From Microstegium vimineum (lineage: Eukaryota; Streptophyta; Magnoliopsida; Poales; Poaceae), in the NCBI GenBank assembly GCA_022036555.1, contig CM039120.1, forward strand, positions 28,518,991 through 28,582,990: 64,000 nucleotides of DNA, in the 5' to 3' direction. Below are positions 1 to 10,607 of this stretch, one piece after another; the first letter of the stretch is position 1; each line of letters opens with the position of its first letter. A model generated the notes under the pieces. That model was not told the origin of the DNA. It worked only from the letters and a program-made list of their open reading frames with translations, and ran no database searches. The translations under genes were made by a program, and so were the position numbers.

Positions 1-348
1 TCGCTACCTCGACTGGTCAGAGCAACCCATCAGCTTTTCTGCCGAAGATGAGTGGACGGACTATAGATACCCAGGCTGCTTCCCACTCATCGTTGATCCA
101 ACCATTGCCACGTGCCGCTTCAGGAAGGTGCTGGTCGACGGCGGCAGTGCCCTCAATATCATCTTCGCCGACGCATTCTGCCAACTCGACTACTCGAAGA
201 AAGACCTCCTCCCAGCGAACTTCTCCTTCTGGGGGATCATCCCAAATAAGGCATCAACACCGGTGGGCTGGATCAACCTCCCCGTGCAGTTCGGCGACCA
301 GGACCAATTCAACTTCATCGTCGCTGACTTCGAGACAGACTACCACGC
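1..348 (+). pseudogene. Ty3/gypsy gag-pol fragment: 5' half of aspartic protease domain (element G1)
   Basis: The plus strand encodes a retropepsin-like segment. After a Lys-Val-Leu stretch comes VDGGSALNII (from about 134), the DTGS-type active-site loop with Gly in place of Thr, as in many grass gypsy elements. A Trp-containing beta region follows and the reading ends at ADFETDYHA at 348. The frame stops there because another element is inserted; the same domain resumes at 10190 with ILGRQALTKLMAVPHYTY. The start of the ORF and the 5' LTR lie left of the window. Seen: the protease motif and the split frame. Inferred: this is one element interrupted by 9.8 kb of later insertions. Confidence 0.85.
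344..348. other. Left target-site duplication of element A (CACGC; partner CACAC at 10190-10194)
   Basis: Five bases before the LTR at 349 read CACGC; five bases after the matching LTR end at 10189 read CACAC. One transition separates them. Removing 349-10189 and one copy restores an uninterrupted gypsy protease frame, which independently supports the boundary. Confidence 0.75.
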
Positions 349-2019
349 TATTGGTATTTCTTATGACTATTGGATAAATCCGCAAGCGCACAGATTATAC
401 CGCTGTAGCACTTCACCAAGGAGTATTCCGAGGTATCGTAATTTATATTATCCCAAGGGAAAGCTGGCTAGAAATGATAATTAGAGAGAGATCCTAGAGA
501 GCACCTCAACCTTAGTACTAACTAGTATAGGGGGGTAAATGATAAAAGTGATAGGAAGGGGTTGATGAATGAAGAATCTACGGTAAAGGATACTTAGAAC
601 GGACCTCAGAGACTAGCTAGGTGGGAGGACAACGAGAAGAGAACAGGGACTCCTATGTACTTCTCTCTACTTCAATATACTTAGCTAGATAACTAGTCTA
701 GACACTATAGTTTGTCTCCTCAATACAAGTATGCTAGGTGAGGGGATAGATCAGTAGGAGGACAAAACTCCTACTGGACCGCACCCTCTTCTTACGGGGG
801 CCTTACCTTTTAAGAACTTGCCTATAAACATGCGGTGGAATACAAAGACAAGACAAGGCTGTCACCTCTTGCTAGCTACCACAAACAATCCGTGCAGCAA
901 GCGATAACCAAGGATAAGATGATGTATAAGAACCACTCTTACACACAACTTACTACTTTGACTACGATCTATAATCAAAGCACCCTATTACAGGCAATGA
1001 TCGCATACAGGAAAGGTCACAAGGATCACAGACTATGGGTGTGAAGGCTATTAAAGAGCAAAAGCATATAGCAAGACTATATCTAGTATATAAATGCTCA
1101 AAGTAAATACTAAGTAAAGTAAAGAGAAAGATATATATTGATAAAGGTAAAGTCTTACAAAGAAGGAAAGATACAAGAGCTATACCAGACTCTCCAGAAG
1201 ACGACTCCGGAAATCCCGAGCACAGCTCGACTCAACTCTAACTCCCACTCTAGACTAACTCCTAGAACAATCTAAGGAATAGAGCTTGTAGGCTTCTTCT
1301 TCATGATTAGAGTGCGGGTGTGACCCTCTATTTATAGTAGGAGGTGGAGTAGGGGCTACTCCGGCGCCACGTCAGCGATCCAGGGCCATCCATTCTCCAC
1401 CCTTGGATCCAACCGACCTTGGAACCGACCAAGGCATGGATGGTGGTGATCCAACACGTGGGGAAGAGCTATGGCAGTTGGGGGAGCCCAACCGACTTAG
1501 GGGCATTCGCCCGAATGCCCCTATGGTCAGTGGGGCCTCCCTTGCCTCCTTGGATGAGGTCCCACCAGTCAGGGACTGAGTGGGGCCTGTTTGGGCCCAA
1601 AAAGGATTCGGCCGAATCCCCCCTTGGGGGTTCTGGCCCTCCTCTGCTCCCTAGTGCTGGTCCCACTTGTCATTTGTGCTGGTTGTTGGTTCTGTATTGT
1701 TTGTCACGTTTATCTCCTTGGTGTGGGCCCATGGATCCATGTGCTTCGCTTGTGAGCCGTTGAGAGGAAACACAGAGTGATCCAATGGATGGATTCCACT
1801 CTAGAGTGCCTCTCTTGGATCATGGTCGAGAGGAGAGAGCATGGTGGTCCCATATGGCTCTCTTTTGCTCCATTTATTCATTCCTGCACTCAAACACTCA
1901 TGGACATGTGGAACTAGTTATTTGATAATGAATGCTCATGATGTGTTTGTTTATCCTTGATCCTTGGATTAGCGGCACCTTTTTAGCTATGTAAAAGATG
2001 GTCATAATTTGTGCCAACA
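349..2019 (-). repeat. Element A 3' LTR (1671 bp, complete)
   Basis: Bounded by the 5-bp duplication at 344-348 and by the polypurine tract at 2020. Positions 1493-2019 match 9664-10189 almost base for base. Positions from about 740 to 2019 also match, more distantly, the LTR at 14137-15422, including a shared run reading GGTGGAGTAGGGGCTACTCC. A minus-strand TATAAATAG box lies at 1328-1337. Confidence 0.8.
1328..1337 (-). promoter_or_regulatory. TATA box of element A LTR (TATAAATAG on minus)
   Basis: The minus strand reads CTATAAATAG. The same box is conserved in the related LTR at 14696-14705, in the same relative place beside the shared GGTGGAGTAGGGG segment. This is the expected core promoter of the LTR; the transcription start is not visible. 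Confidence 0.6.
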
Positions 2020-2034
2020 AGATCTCCCAAGCTT
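2020..2034 (-). other. Polypurine tract of element A
   Basis: The minus strand reads AAGCTTGGGAGATCT directly before the LTR start TGTTGGCAC. A purine-rich tract here fixes the element's orientation as minus. Confidence 0.65.
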
Positions 2035-3300
2035 AACCTTTGCTCGTCCCGAGCAAACAATCAAACTTAGCTCGATGGATTAGGAGATGCTACTATGCTT
2101 CATATTTCAAGAGTACTAAGTCTACAACAATCATACTTCTCTTTTGAATGGAAAAGTTAGCAATAAAGACTCACCCATATTACCTTAGTCCTTCATGGGG
2201 CTTATAGCTTTATCCTTTGTCTTGAGAGGTTGAGAGATAGAACAACTTGACTTGAGCACTAGTTTTCTCATTCTTTCACAAGTTTCATATCGGAGGTTTT
2301 GTAAGGTTTTGCAAAAGAAAACTTAGTGTTCCTCAAATGGTACTCTCGAGTCGCTCATAAGGTGTATGATTCCTCACCAAGGCATATATCAAAGTTTGCC
2401 TTCTTCCATCCTATCTCTAAAGCTTATGTGGAGCTATAGGTAGGGATCAAAGATGTAGCAAACTTACCTTTCATATATTGTAAAGTCAAATTCCGGACCC
2501 AAGGAGGGAAGTGTCTTACTCTTAGATCAAGATGTGCAAGTGTGTGGAAACATGGTAAATGATCAATACTCCTATTTGTGGATCTCTCTTTCCTAAAGTT
2601 ATATTGAGACGTAGCTATCTGTTTCATCATTTTTTTTCAAGAGAGCTTTGGAAATGCTCATAAAGCTTAGGACTTTAGAATTCCCTTGGATTTTTCAAAA
2701 TTTTGCATAGTCTATGTCTCATGTACTAACAACAAACTAGAGAGAGTTTTTTCTACTTAGAGCATGGAGTATGAACTATGTGGAAATGTAAGGCATGCTT
2801 CTGCGTACTTCCAGTGTAGAAGCAGCATGTATATGTGGCGTGTACGTGATCTTGATCTTGGGAGCATGATAAATCTCTCGACAAGGGTCACAAAACTTGA
2901 CCAAACTCAACATAAAGCAAGCAGCTTATGTAGAAAGCTTATATCATGAAAGAGCATGTATGGCTTTGGTAGGAATTTTCACCATTGAGGAACATCAAAG
3001 TGTTTTATCATTTTAATAAATAAATACTCCGATAGTCATTCTTGCTTAGAACAAAATTATAGCAGCTCTTATCTTTTCATATCATGTCTCACAACAACTT
3101 AGACTTAGTTATGACATTTGCAACCCACAAAAGTTTGAGGTTCATGATGGTTTCTTTTAAAGCCAAGTAATCCATACTTAGAGAAATATCAAGTTGTAAA
3201 CTAAGTTCTAGAGAAACATTTAGTAGAGCAACTATTCATCATTTCCATAGGAGATATTAATTTTCATGAAACATGTGAGAGTGGAGTAAGAGAAAGTCTT
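2035..3300 (-). other. Element A non-coding internal region (3' untranslated part)
   Basis: AT-rich sequence with no convincing reading frame on either strand. It lies between the minus-strand ORFs at 3312-5194 and the polypurine tract, where the 3' untranslated region of a minus-oriented element should be. Confidence 0.5.
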
Positions 3301-3648
3301 TTTATTTTATTTTAACATATGCAGATTTTTTTAAATGCGAAGGCAAAAGATAAGCAAGGAAATGCATAAATATAACTGTTGAAATTAAAAACATACCTTA
3401 GTGGGGAGAGAATCTCCCCCAAGCTTGCCTTTTGCTCAATAGTGCGGCAGATGTGGATGTTGTTGCCACTGAAAGTCCCAATACCGTTGTTGTTCTTCTT
3501 GTATTGCTTGAATGTTCTCAGCGGTTTGATGGATGATGCGTGTTGTTTCATCATGCTCATCACGCAACTCACCAACGGTGTTGTTGAGGTGATCGAATTC
3601 TTGCCGCAGCCCACGACGCTCCCTGTCTCGTGTGGACGAGAAGGATGC

Positions 3649-4719
3649 TCATGCTCGTTGCGGGCGTGATGGTCGAGGAGGCATGCCACTTGAAGTGTGT
3701 ATGGGATCGGAAGATGCATCGTCTTCCTCCTCACCAATAGCTCCTCGAGAAGGACCACCTTGCTCAAGATGAACAAAGTGTAGCCCCTCCTGAGCTCTCC
3801 TGTCTGAGCCTACAAAATCTCTTTGCCCACTTCCTTGATCTAAATCAAGGGTTAGCTTGCGGGTCCTATACAATTGAAGTTTCCTATTTGGAAGAGGCAC
3901 CTCAATTGTATGGCCACTGTAAATCATTTTTAGATTACCCTTAGCATCTCTTTTTAGCATTTGAATATGAGCAAAATATTGTTCTGAGATCATTGCTAGA
4001 GGAGCAGAGATGTAAACAAAGGGGTTTGTGCCATCTAGCAGGTTTATGGATTCGGCAAGACGAGAAATTAAGGATGTGAATTGAACAGATATATTACTCT
4101 CAATTGAACTTTGCCAAAATTCCACTAAATACTTCACAGGCGAGATTCGCATTTTATTGACCATGGCATAAAGCAGTTTTAGTTCCATGTCACTTATTAA
4201 GTTAGCATTACTTCCAGGAAACAAAGTCATTTTCATCCAAAGAAGCATGAAACGAAGAGTTGGGTTGTGAATTTCCTCAGACTTAGGATTTGAGCAATCT
4301 TTTAAAGCAGAGAGGGAGAACCAAAATTTCCTTTTGTTGAAACTACACATGGCAAGGTCTAAATCAATCAAACATGAATTATCAAAACCCAGAGCAACAC
4401 TTAGATGGTTCCAAGATAGACTAAGGTTTTGATTAAACATGTGAAAGGAAATTCCAACATTAGAGATTTGGAGAGAGCTTAGAAATTTTGCAATGAGCAA
4501 CTCAATTCTAGATTCTTCTATTTGCCAAAAGCTAGACCAACCAATAGAGGTAAAGATAGTTTCGAATTCGGTGGTCATACCTTCGTTGGAGAGAAGACTC
4601 GGATCCAATCTCCATGTGTGCTCAAAAGATCGATCCCAAAGAGAAAGGTACCTCTGATACTCTAGTCGGTTGAACCAGAGTCCACTTTGCTGATCATAGG
4701 TTGTCATCGGGGGTACCAA
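3649..4719 (-). CDS. Athila ORF1-like retrotransposon protein (356 aa) of element A
   Basis: A single open frame of 356 codons on the element's sense strand. It begins near LWFNRLEYQRYLSLWDRSF and continues with SVALGFDNSCLIDLD, then LRFMLLWMKMTLFPGSN, then LKLLYAMVNKMRISPVKYL. This order (a short helical N part, an LGF turn, then an LF-P loop and an LLYAM helix) resembles the plant retrotransposon ORF1 family known from Athila elements. The C-terminal 70 residues are low complexity with an acidic run (GEEEDDASSD). No zinc knuckle, protease or polymerase motif is present. The biochemical role of the family is unknown; a structural (gag-like) part is often assumed. Family assignment is by pattern only. 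Confidence 0.55.
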   Translation of the reverse strand: MVPPMTTYDQQSGLWFNRLEYQRYLSLWDRSFEHTWRLDPSLLSNEGMTTEFETIFTSIGWSSFWQIEESRIELLIAKFLSSLQISNVGISFHMFNQNLSLSWNHLSVALGFDNSCLIDLDLAMCSFNKRKFWFSLSALKDCSNPKSEEIHNPTLRFMLLWMKMTLFPGSNANLISDMELKLLYAMVNKMRISPVKYLVEFWQSSIESNISVQFTSLISRLAESINLLDGTNPFVYISAPLAMISEQYFAHIQMLKRDAKGNLKMIYSGHTIEVPLPNRKLQLYRTRKLTLDLDQGSGQRDFVGSDRRAQEGLHFVHLEQGGPSRGAIGEEEDDASSDPIHTSSGMPPRPSRPQRA

Positions 4720-5194
4720 TAATGCCTTGACATGTGGTACCTCTATTGGTACTTCCTCCTCCTAAGGGTGTTCTTCGGTTTGGAGATTCTCCCATGTGTA
4801 TCGAGCCGAACCTCCCCTTGTTCTTCTTTGGGAAGTATCCTCGGATTGGTGGGAGCGTCGGGATGAGCTCCCACTCAAAGCATGCTTCATTTTCTTGAAT
4901 GTGGATGTCAATGGGTTCTTCATCTTCTAGAGAGGAAGAGGGACACAAGAGCAAGACTAGAAAGGGATATGTGTATGTGGAGTGGATTTCTATTTTGCCT
5001 TGTGGGGAGCAGTTTGAGCTAAGAGAAGCTTGATGAAGACACGAGATCTTCTTGTGGACTAGTGCGAGCAACACTACTTCTCTTTGAGAGCTAAGAACTT
5101 TGCGAACACATGGTGGATAAGTACCCATGTAGTTCAGTTTTGTGATGAGTGATTGCCCAACATGTGAGTGTTTCAGTTTGAGTGGCTTAACCAA
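4694..5194 (-). CDS. Upstream ORF of element A (166 aa), probably N-terminal part of the same protein
   Basis: Overlaps the 5' end of the next ORF by 26 bp in another frame. The middle is acidic (SSLEDEEPIDIHIQENE), followed by a Gly/Arg/Thr-rich part (RTPLGGGSTNRGTT). It may be the N-terminal half of a longer protein separated by a frameshift, or a separate leader ORF. It begins 8 bp from the edge of the nested copia LTR at 5202, so the original start may be lost. No domain is recognised. Confidence 0.35.
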   Translation of the reverse strand: MVKPLKLKHSHVGQSLITKLNYMGTYPPCVRKVLSSQREVVLLALVHKKISCLHQASLSSNCSPQGKIEIHSTYTYPFLVLLLCPSSSLEDEEPIDIHIQENEACFEWELIPTLPPIRGYFPKKNKGRFGSIHMGESPNRRTPLGGGSTNRGTTCQGIIGTPDDNL

Positions 5195-5201
5195 ACCTCT
5201 G

Positions 5202-7081
5202 TGAAAGCATAAATGTGTGCTTGTCTATCGGCTTGTGGTGTGCAGGTGCTATGCCTAGTGATAGTGGTCAATGGCATGGAGAAGGTCGAGTAGAGGCTTG
5301 CTGTGCCGAAGGACTGAGAGTGGTGAACGGCGGAAGCGGGGCTCGGACTGAGGGACCATGGGCGCCGGCGGACTAGCTATGGTGGCTAGTACCTGGCATC
5401 GGCGAGTGCGAGAAGACATGGAGGTAGACCGAGTTGACCAAGCCAAGACGGTGGACGCGCGAGTCGAGCGGAGGCTCAAGGGACTCGGAGTCCGACCGGG
5501 CAAAGACAAGGTGGCTCGCGTCGAGTGGTTTCGTGGTTTGGGCCTCAAAACCATCCGCGTCGGTTTTCGAGTTTGGGCCGCAAAACTCGGGGTTCAGTAG
5601 TTGAGCCCAAAGCTACCGGTGGCGGGTTTCCTGGGTTTGGGCCTCAAAACCTAGGTGGAGCTTCCGAGGAAGCGGGGATGGCACGTGGCGGAATCCTGGA
5701 GGTTGCGTCGAGGCAACGACAACTCCCGGCAGGAAGCGGGGTCGTCCATTCAAAATGCGGGAGATATTTTCCGGAGCTTGGACTGCAATGCTTAGGCTAG
5801 GTAGTTCACTCAATGTATCTAGGGGGGTCTTTGGGAAATAGCCAAAGCCCGATAAGTAGGGGTGAAGGGTATCCCTCATCCCATCTCTTGAACCCTAATC
5901 ATTTTGCCCCATATCTCTCTCTCTCTCTAGTTCATGAGATCCCTAGGTTGCTTCCACCAACGTTTGTAAGAACTTAAATTTGTTGCTAGGAATCGAAGGC
6001 CGTAACCTCTGTAAGCCATGGTGGCTTCGATTTCATGATTGTGTCCCCGTTTTGCTTGTGTTCTTCGTGTTTTGCTTTTGCTCCCTATTTTCTCGAGATG
6101 ATTTCTTTTTGTAGGGAGTAGCTCTTGCAATTCCGTTTGAACCAAGTTGTTCGTATTCGTGAGGAGCTTCTTTGCACCGAAGGAATTCTCTTCAAACCTC
6201 ACGAGTGCGTAGATCAGGTGTTTTCTTTGTTGCGTTCTTCGTTTTCCTCTTTCTCCCCCAAATCCGAGTGTTCTCATTTATTTTCTCCAAATTGTGCGAT
6301 GATTTCTTCGAGATAGCTCCCCAACTGCACAAGGATCATGCCTACAAAATTTGGTTGCAGTTGGAGTCCATTTGGTTGAGTTTTGGGAAGATTTGGGGGG
6401 AGGGAAATCGTTTTTTCGCGTTTCTGTGCTCTGCTCGAGGGCGCCGGACGCTCTGAGTTTTGGCGTCGGACGGTCCGTCGAGGCGTCACACACAAGGACA
6501 TTCTGACGTCAGCGTCCGTCAAGTTCGTCCACGTGTGTGTGAGTTTGGCGCCGAACGTTGTCCATCATTTGTCGCCCTGCGTCCGTTGCTTTGTTGTTTT
6601 GTCTCGATTTGCAGCGTTCACTGGAAGCCCAACGGACGCTCCCCTAAGTGTCCGTCGCACAGCGTTCGATGCCAACGGACGCTCACCCAAGCGTCTGATG
6701 CCTTGCTTTCTGCTTCCCCTCTGTAAGGCTTTCTGGAAGACCGACGGACGATCTCTCAGCGTTCGACGCCTAGCGTCCGTTGCCCTGTTGCCCAGCGTCC
6801 GTCGCCTATCTTTTGGGTTGTTTTGCTTAGGGTTTTTGCCTCTTTCTCATAGGGGTTGAGAACTCTATCTTGGGGTTTTCGGTGAGTTTTTCCTCCACTG
6901 CCGGTGAGCCTTCATTTCTCCGTTTTCGTCTGAATCCCCGCTCGCGTTGCTCGGGGGAGGTTGAGTACCCAGCAACTGGGTTTGGTTTTTGGGAAGAGTG
7001 GCCCGAATATTTCGAGAGAAATTTGAGGCTCCCATTCACCCACCCCCCCTCCCCCCTCTGGTCGCCATTCTCGGTCCTTCA
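5202..7081 (+). repeat. Copia C3 5' LTR
   Basis: The right end is set by the primer site three bases downstream. The left end is inferred from the TGAAAG start. The segment contains a CT-microsatellite (about 5910-5927). From 6430 to 6815 it has a cluster of GCGTCCG / CGCCGGACG motifs, including CGTCGGACGGTCCGTCG, in line with the palindrome arrays described for Sirevirus LTRs. Confidence 0.6.
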
Positions 7082-7083
7082 AT

Positions 7084-7096
7084 TGGTATCAGAGCC
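7084..7096 (+). other. Primer binding site, initiator tRNA-Met (copia C3)
   Basis: TGGTATCAGAGCC matches the complement of the 3' end of plant initiator tRNA-Met, the usual Ty1/copia primer. It begins two bases after the LTR end. Confidence 0.9.
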
Positions 7097-7144
7097 AGTT
7101 AAGGATCAATCCACCTTACACGGTTCTTGATCCGTGAAGGAGAC

Positions 7145-9655
7145 ATGGAGCGAGGTGCTGGTAAACCTCCCTACTTCGATGGAACCAACTTTGCCTATTG
7201 GAAGGTGCGCATGTCGGCTTACCTCCAAGGGCTTGACACAAAGTTTTGGGAGATTTGTGAGAATGAGAACTACGTGGTTCTTGAGGCTCGGATCACCGAT
7301 GCCCAGATTACATAGCATGCATCAAACGCAAGAGCCCGTAGCATTCTCTTCTCTTGTCTGTCTCTTCTAGAGTTTGAGCGGGTTTCGAGTCTCACTATGG
7401 CACGGGACATCTGGCAAAGACTCTTGAGATATCATGAGGGCAACCCTCAGATCAAGTCCAGACTCTTTGACACGTACCGTAGAGAGTACGAGAAATTTGC
7501 TCAGTTGGCTGACGAATCTGTTGACGGGATGTTCACTTGCTTCCAATCTATCGTCAACAGATGCGTGCCAATCGAGCCAACTTGTCTTGTGATGATCATG
7601 AGATGGCTATCAAGCTTTTGCATGCTCTTGATCAGAAGGTATGGGAGATGAAGGTGGCTGCCATCCAGGAGTCAACAGGCTATGATGCCCTGACCATGGA
7701 CGAGCTGTTCAGCAAGCTCAAGTCCTCGGAGATTGACTACCAGACCCGGACCAAGCTTGAAAACCCGTCGAAACCATCTATGGCATTGGTTTCTGGCCCC
7801 GGCGGTACGTCTTCTTCCTCCTCTGACCCTTCACACTCCTTGTTTGCTTTGTCTTTGATTTCTGTGACAGAGGAGCAAGTGGAGGCTCTTGGAGATGATG
7901 AGCTGGCTTTGGTCATCACCAAGTTCTCACGGTTTCACAAAACCCGTTTGAACCATCGGCATGGTGGCTCAGCCAAGGGGTGCTACCATTGCGGTGATGA
8001 GGGTCACTTTATCGCAAACTGCACCGAAAGCTGCGGGCGACTTCACCAAGCGCAAGGACAAGTGCGAGCACCACTTCGAGGACAAGCACAAGCCCAAGGG
8101 TGGCTACCACAGAAGGTCCTCCAAGAAGGTAATCGACAAGGTGAAGGCCAAGCACCGAGCCTTCCTCGCCTCCCTCAGTGACATCGATGCCTCCTCCGAC
8201 GGAGATGCCTCTTCAAGCGATGATGAGTCCAAGGGAAAGGTTGAGGACAAGCTCAACAGCCTATGCTTCTACACTGACACCAAGCACGGTGGCTTTTGCA
8301 CCATGGCGATTGAAGAAGGCAAGGTCGGCAAGCGCAAGGATGGCCCCGACTATGACTACGACTCCGACACACCCGAGGTACCACCCACCGTCGAGTCCCT
8401 CTCTCTTGAGATTGAGTCTCTGAACGACGCCTTGATGAGTCAAGATGCGTTGCTCAAGCATGCTGCTGTCGAGAGCAACGACTTTAAGGCGAAGTACCTT
8501 AGCACGCTTCATGAGCTAGATTTTGCTAAGGCGTCAGTGGTGGTTACCGAGGAGGTAGAGTGTGATGCTTGCGCCATTCACATGTCTGATCCTATCACTC
8601 TCCAGGACAAGTATGGCACTCTACTTGAGGAGGTCAGTGAGCTGAAGGCTAGGCCTAGCTTACTTGGTGCGTGCAATTCTTGCATAGGCTTGCGTTCTGA
8701 GCTGGCACAAAGAGATGCTAGGATTATTGTGCTAGAGAAGGTCAGCTCAGATAGCACTAGAGAGTCGGAACGCTTTGAGGCTTTGGAGCTTGAGATCGCG
8801 TCGTGCAGACACAACAAGATGCGTACCGAGGAAGAAAACACATACCTTCGGTCCATCTTGAGCTGGGTGTCTTGCCGAGAGCCGCAGTTGGGGATGATGC
8901 TTAGCCAATGCAAAAGGGTTGGCAGCACGGGAGTAGGCTTTGCTATAGGTGGGAAGGACGATAGCATGTTCGGTAAGATCAGTGAGTGCAGTGGTTTGAG
9001 CAAGAATGAGAAACCCACCACAACTCCCAAGCTTACCAAGATCACTCCACCTAAGCCTACCAACCCCTCTGAGTTTCCTTTGAGAGATGGTGTGTTTGAA
9101 GAGCCACCCAAAACCACTCCACAGAAGCAAGTGTGGATTGCAAAACCGAACCATCTACGCAACCCACTTGACACACTGCTAGACATCTCTAGTGATCCCC
9201 TTCCTAAGAAAGCTAGAGCCCCCCAACCCAACAATAGAGTGCCTACCAAGAGTGTGGTGAGGTAACATTGTGAGTATTGTGAGCGGGATGGGCACTTGGT
9301 TGAGTTTTGCTTCAAGAGGAAGAGAGATGATCGGAGGCAGGTTGAGTTGAACAACCGGGACATGTACCACCCACGAGTTGGGGTGCGTGAACCGGAAGTT
9401 CAGAGGCGCACGTCTAGGCCTAGAGGTACAATGCCTCAAAGTGCTAGGCCTCAGGAGGCGAGACCATGCGGTGGTCGTGCCCGGCAGGGTACCGGTCGTG
9501 ACCCATACAACTATGGGCCTCGTGGTGGTGGCTTTACTCCGCCCTTCTTTAGCGGACCACGTTTTCCCTATCGTGGTGATCGCTATCCCTCTGTGGGGCA
9601 GGAGATGTTTGGCTTTTCTCCTAACCCATTCTTTGGGCAAGTGGGACAACACTAG
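7145..9655 (+). pseudogene. Copia C3 gag, broken by stops and frameshifts
   Basis: The start at 7145 gives MERGAGKPPYFDGTNFAYWK, the usual opening of grass copia gag. The frame is broken by a stop at 7313, a frameshift near 7560, one near 8025 and a stop at 9263. Recognisable parts in order are: UBN2-type gag helices (IWQRLLRYHEGNPQIK); a CCHC knuckle CYHCGDEGHFIANC at about 7981; a Ser/Asp-rich acidic stretch; a long coiled-coil-like region (8400-8850); a second knuckle CEYCERDGHLVEFC at about 9269; and an Arg/Gly/Pro-rich tail. The two knuckles and long coil fit Sirevirus gag. The protein is not expressible as it stands. Confidence 0.8.
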
Positions 9656-9663
9656 TGTCCATG

Positions 9664-10189
9664 ACTTAGGGGGCATTCGTCCGAATGCCCCTATGGTCAG
9701 TGGGGTCTCCCTTGCCTCCTTGGATGAGGTCCCACCAGTCAGGGACTGAGTGGGGCCTGTTTGGGCCCAAAAAGGATTTAGCCGAATCCCCCCTTGGGGG
9801 TTCTGGCCCTCCTCTGCTCCCTGGTGGTGGTCCCACTTGTCATTTGTGCTCGTTGTTGGTTCTTTAGTGTTTGTCACGTTTATCTCCTTGGTGTGGGCCC
9901 ATGGATCCATGTGCTTCGCTTGTGAGCCGTTGAGAGGAAACACAGAGTGATCCAATGGATGGATTCTACTCTAGAGTGCCTCTCTTGGATCATGGTCGAG
10001 AGGAGAGAGCATGGTGGTCCCATATGGCTCTCTTTTGCTCCATTTATTCATTCCTGCACTCAAACACTCATGGACATGTGGAACTAGTTATTTGATAAAG
10101 AATGCTCATGATGTGTTTGTTTATCCTTGATCCTTGGATTAGTGGCACCATTTTAGCTATGTAAAAGATGGTCATAATTTGTGCCAACA
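9664..10189 (-). repeat. Element A 5' LTR, partial (first ~526 bp)
   Basis: Nearly identical to 1493-2019. It ends with CCAACA at 10189 and is followed by the CACAC duplication. In the element's orientation this is the first third of the 5' LTR; the rest, the primer site and adjoining internal sequence were lost in the deletion that joins it to copia C3 at about 9655. Confidence 0.85.
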
Positions 10190-10500
10190 CACACGATACT
10201 CGGCCGACAGGCACTCACCAAGCTCATGGCAGTCCCGCACTACACCTACATGGTGCTGAAGATACCAACACCACAAGGCATCCTTAGCCGTCGACAAACC
10301 TTAAGACTGCATACGAATGCGAGCAGCATACAATCAACGCCGTCGAGAAACCCGCATCTAGGATACGTACAACTCCGGAACCAGCGACAACCCCACCGCA
10401 AAGAAGCAGAAAGAAGCAGAACCAGCAGCAACTACCGCCGACCTCTCCTGTGAATAAATATAGAGACTTCCAACCCTCAACGGCGCGAGAAGATGTCCTA
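10190..10500 (+). pseudogene. 3' half of gypsy G1 protease and end of its gag-pro ORF
   Basis: Beginning HTILGRQALTKLMAVPHYTY, this is the C-terminal part of the retropepsin domain cut at 348. It includes the ILG motif that normally follows the second hydrophobic strand. After KIPTPQGIL the frame shifts once near 10285. It then runs through a Pro/Gln-rich tail to a stop near 10503. No reverse transcriptase, RNase H or integrase follows, so this copy appears to encode gag and protease only. Confidence 0.75.
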
Positions 10501-10607
10501 GTATAAACGCAGTCCAATAAAGTTTGTACTATGTACTCCTCCATCAATAAATAAAGGTGCCTCGTTTCACTTATATTTTGTTGTTAATAAACCCATTAAC
10601 ACAAAAA

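Larger units (their letters stand above)
5202..9655 (+). mobile_element. Copia C3: 5' LTR plus gag of a Sirevirus-like Ty1/copia element; pol and 3' LTR deleted
   Basis: The LTR starts TGAAAGCAT (compare TGAAAG at the LTR starts of the other two copias) and ends CCTTCA at 7081. It is followed by a perfect initiator-Met tRNA primer site at 7084-7096 and a gag region with two CCHC knuckles. At about 9655 the gag C terminus runs directly into element A LTR sequence, so pol and the 3' LTR are missing. A single deletion also removed the adjoining part of element A. The left LTR edge is inferred. Confidence 0.7.
349..10189 (-). mobile_element. Element A: long-LTR non-autonomous retrotransposon, minus orientation, itself interrupted
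   Basis: The two LTR copies are 349-2019 (complete) and 9664-10189 (partial). Orientation is minus: on that strand the LTR starts TGTTGGCAC at 2019 and is preceded by a purine-rich tract at 2020-2034. The termini TGTTGG...CCAACA are inverted, with the distal TG mutated to TA at 349. The internal region carries minus-strand ORFs resembling the Athila ORF1 family but no protease, RT or integrase. A Sirevirus-like copia is inserted at about 5202. The shared 525 bp of the two LTR copies differ at roughly 13 sites by eye (about 2.5%), so the insertion is fairly recent. Confidence 0.75.

Noticed and set aside
7084..7096. tRNA-Met gene
   Set aside because: Only the 13-base primer binding site complementary to the tRNA 3' end is present, with no cloverleaf.
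8578..9363. 261-codon minus-strand ORF over copia C3 gag
   Set aside because: Complement of the coiled-coil gag region; no domain and no promoter.
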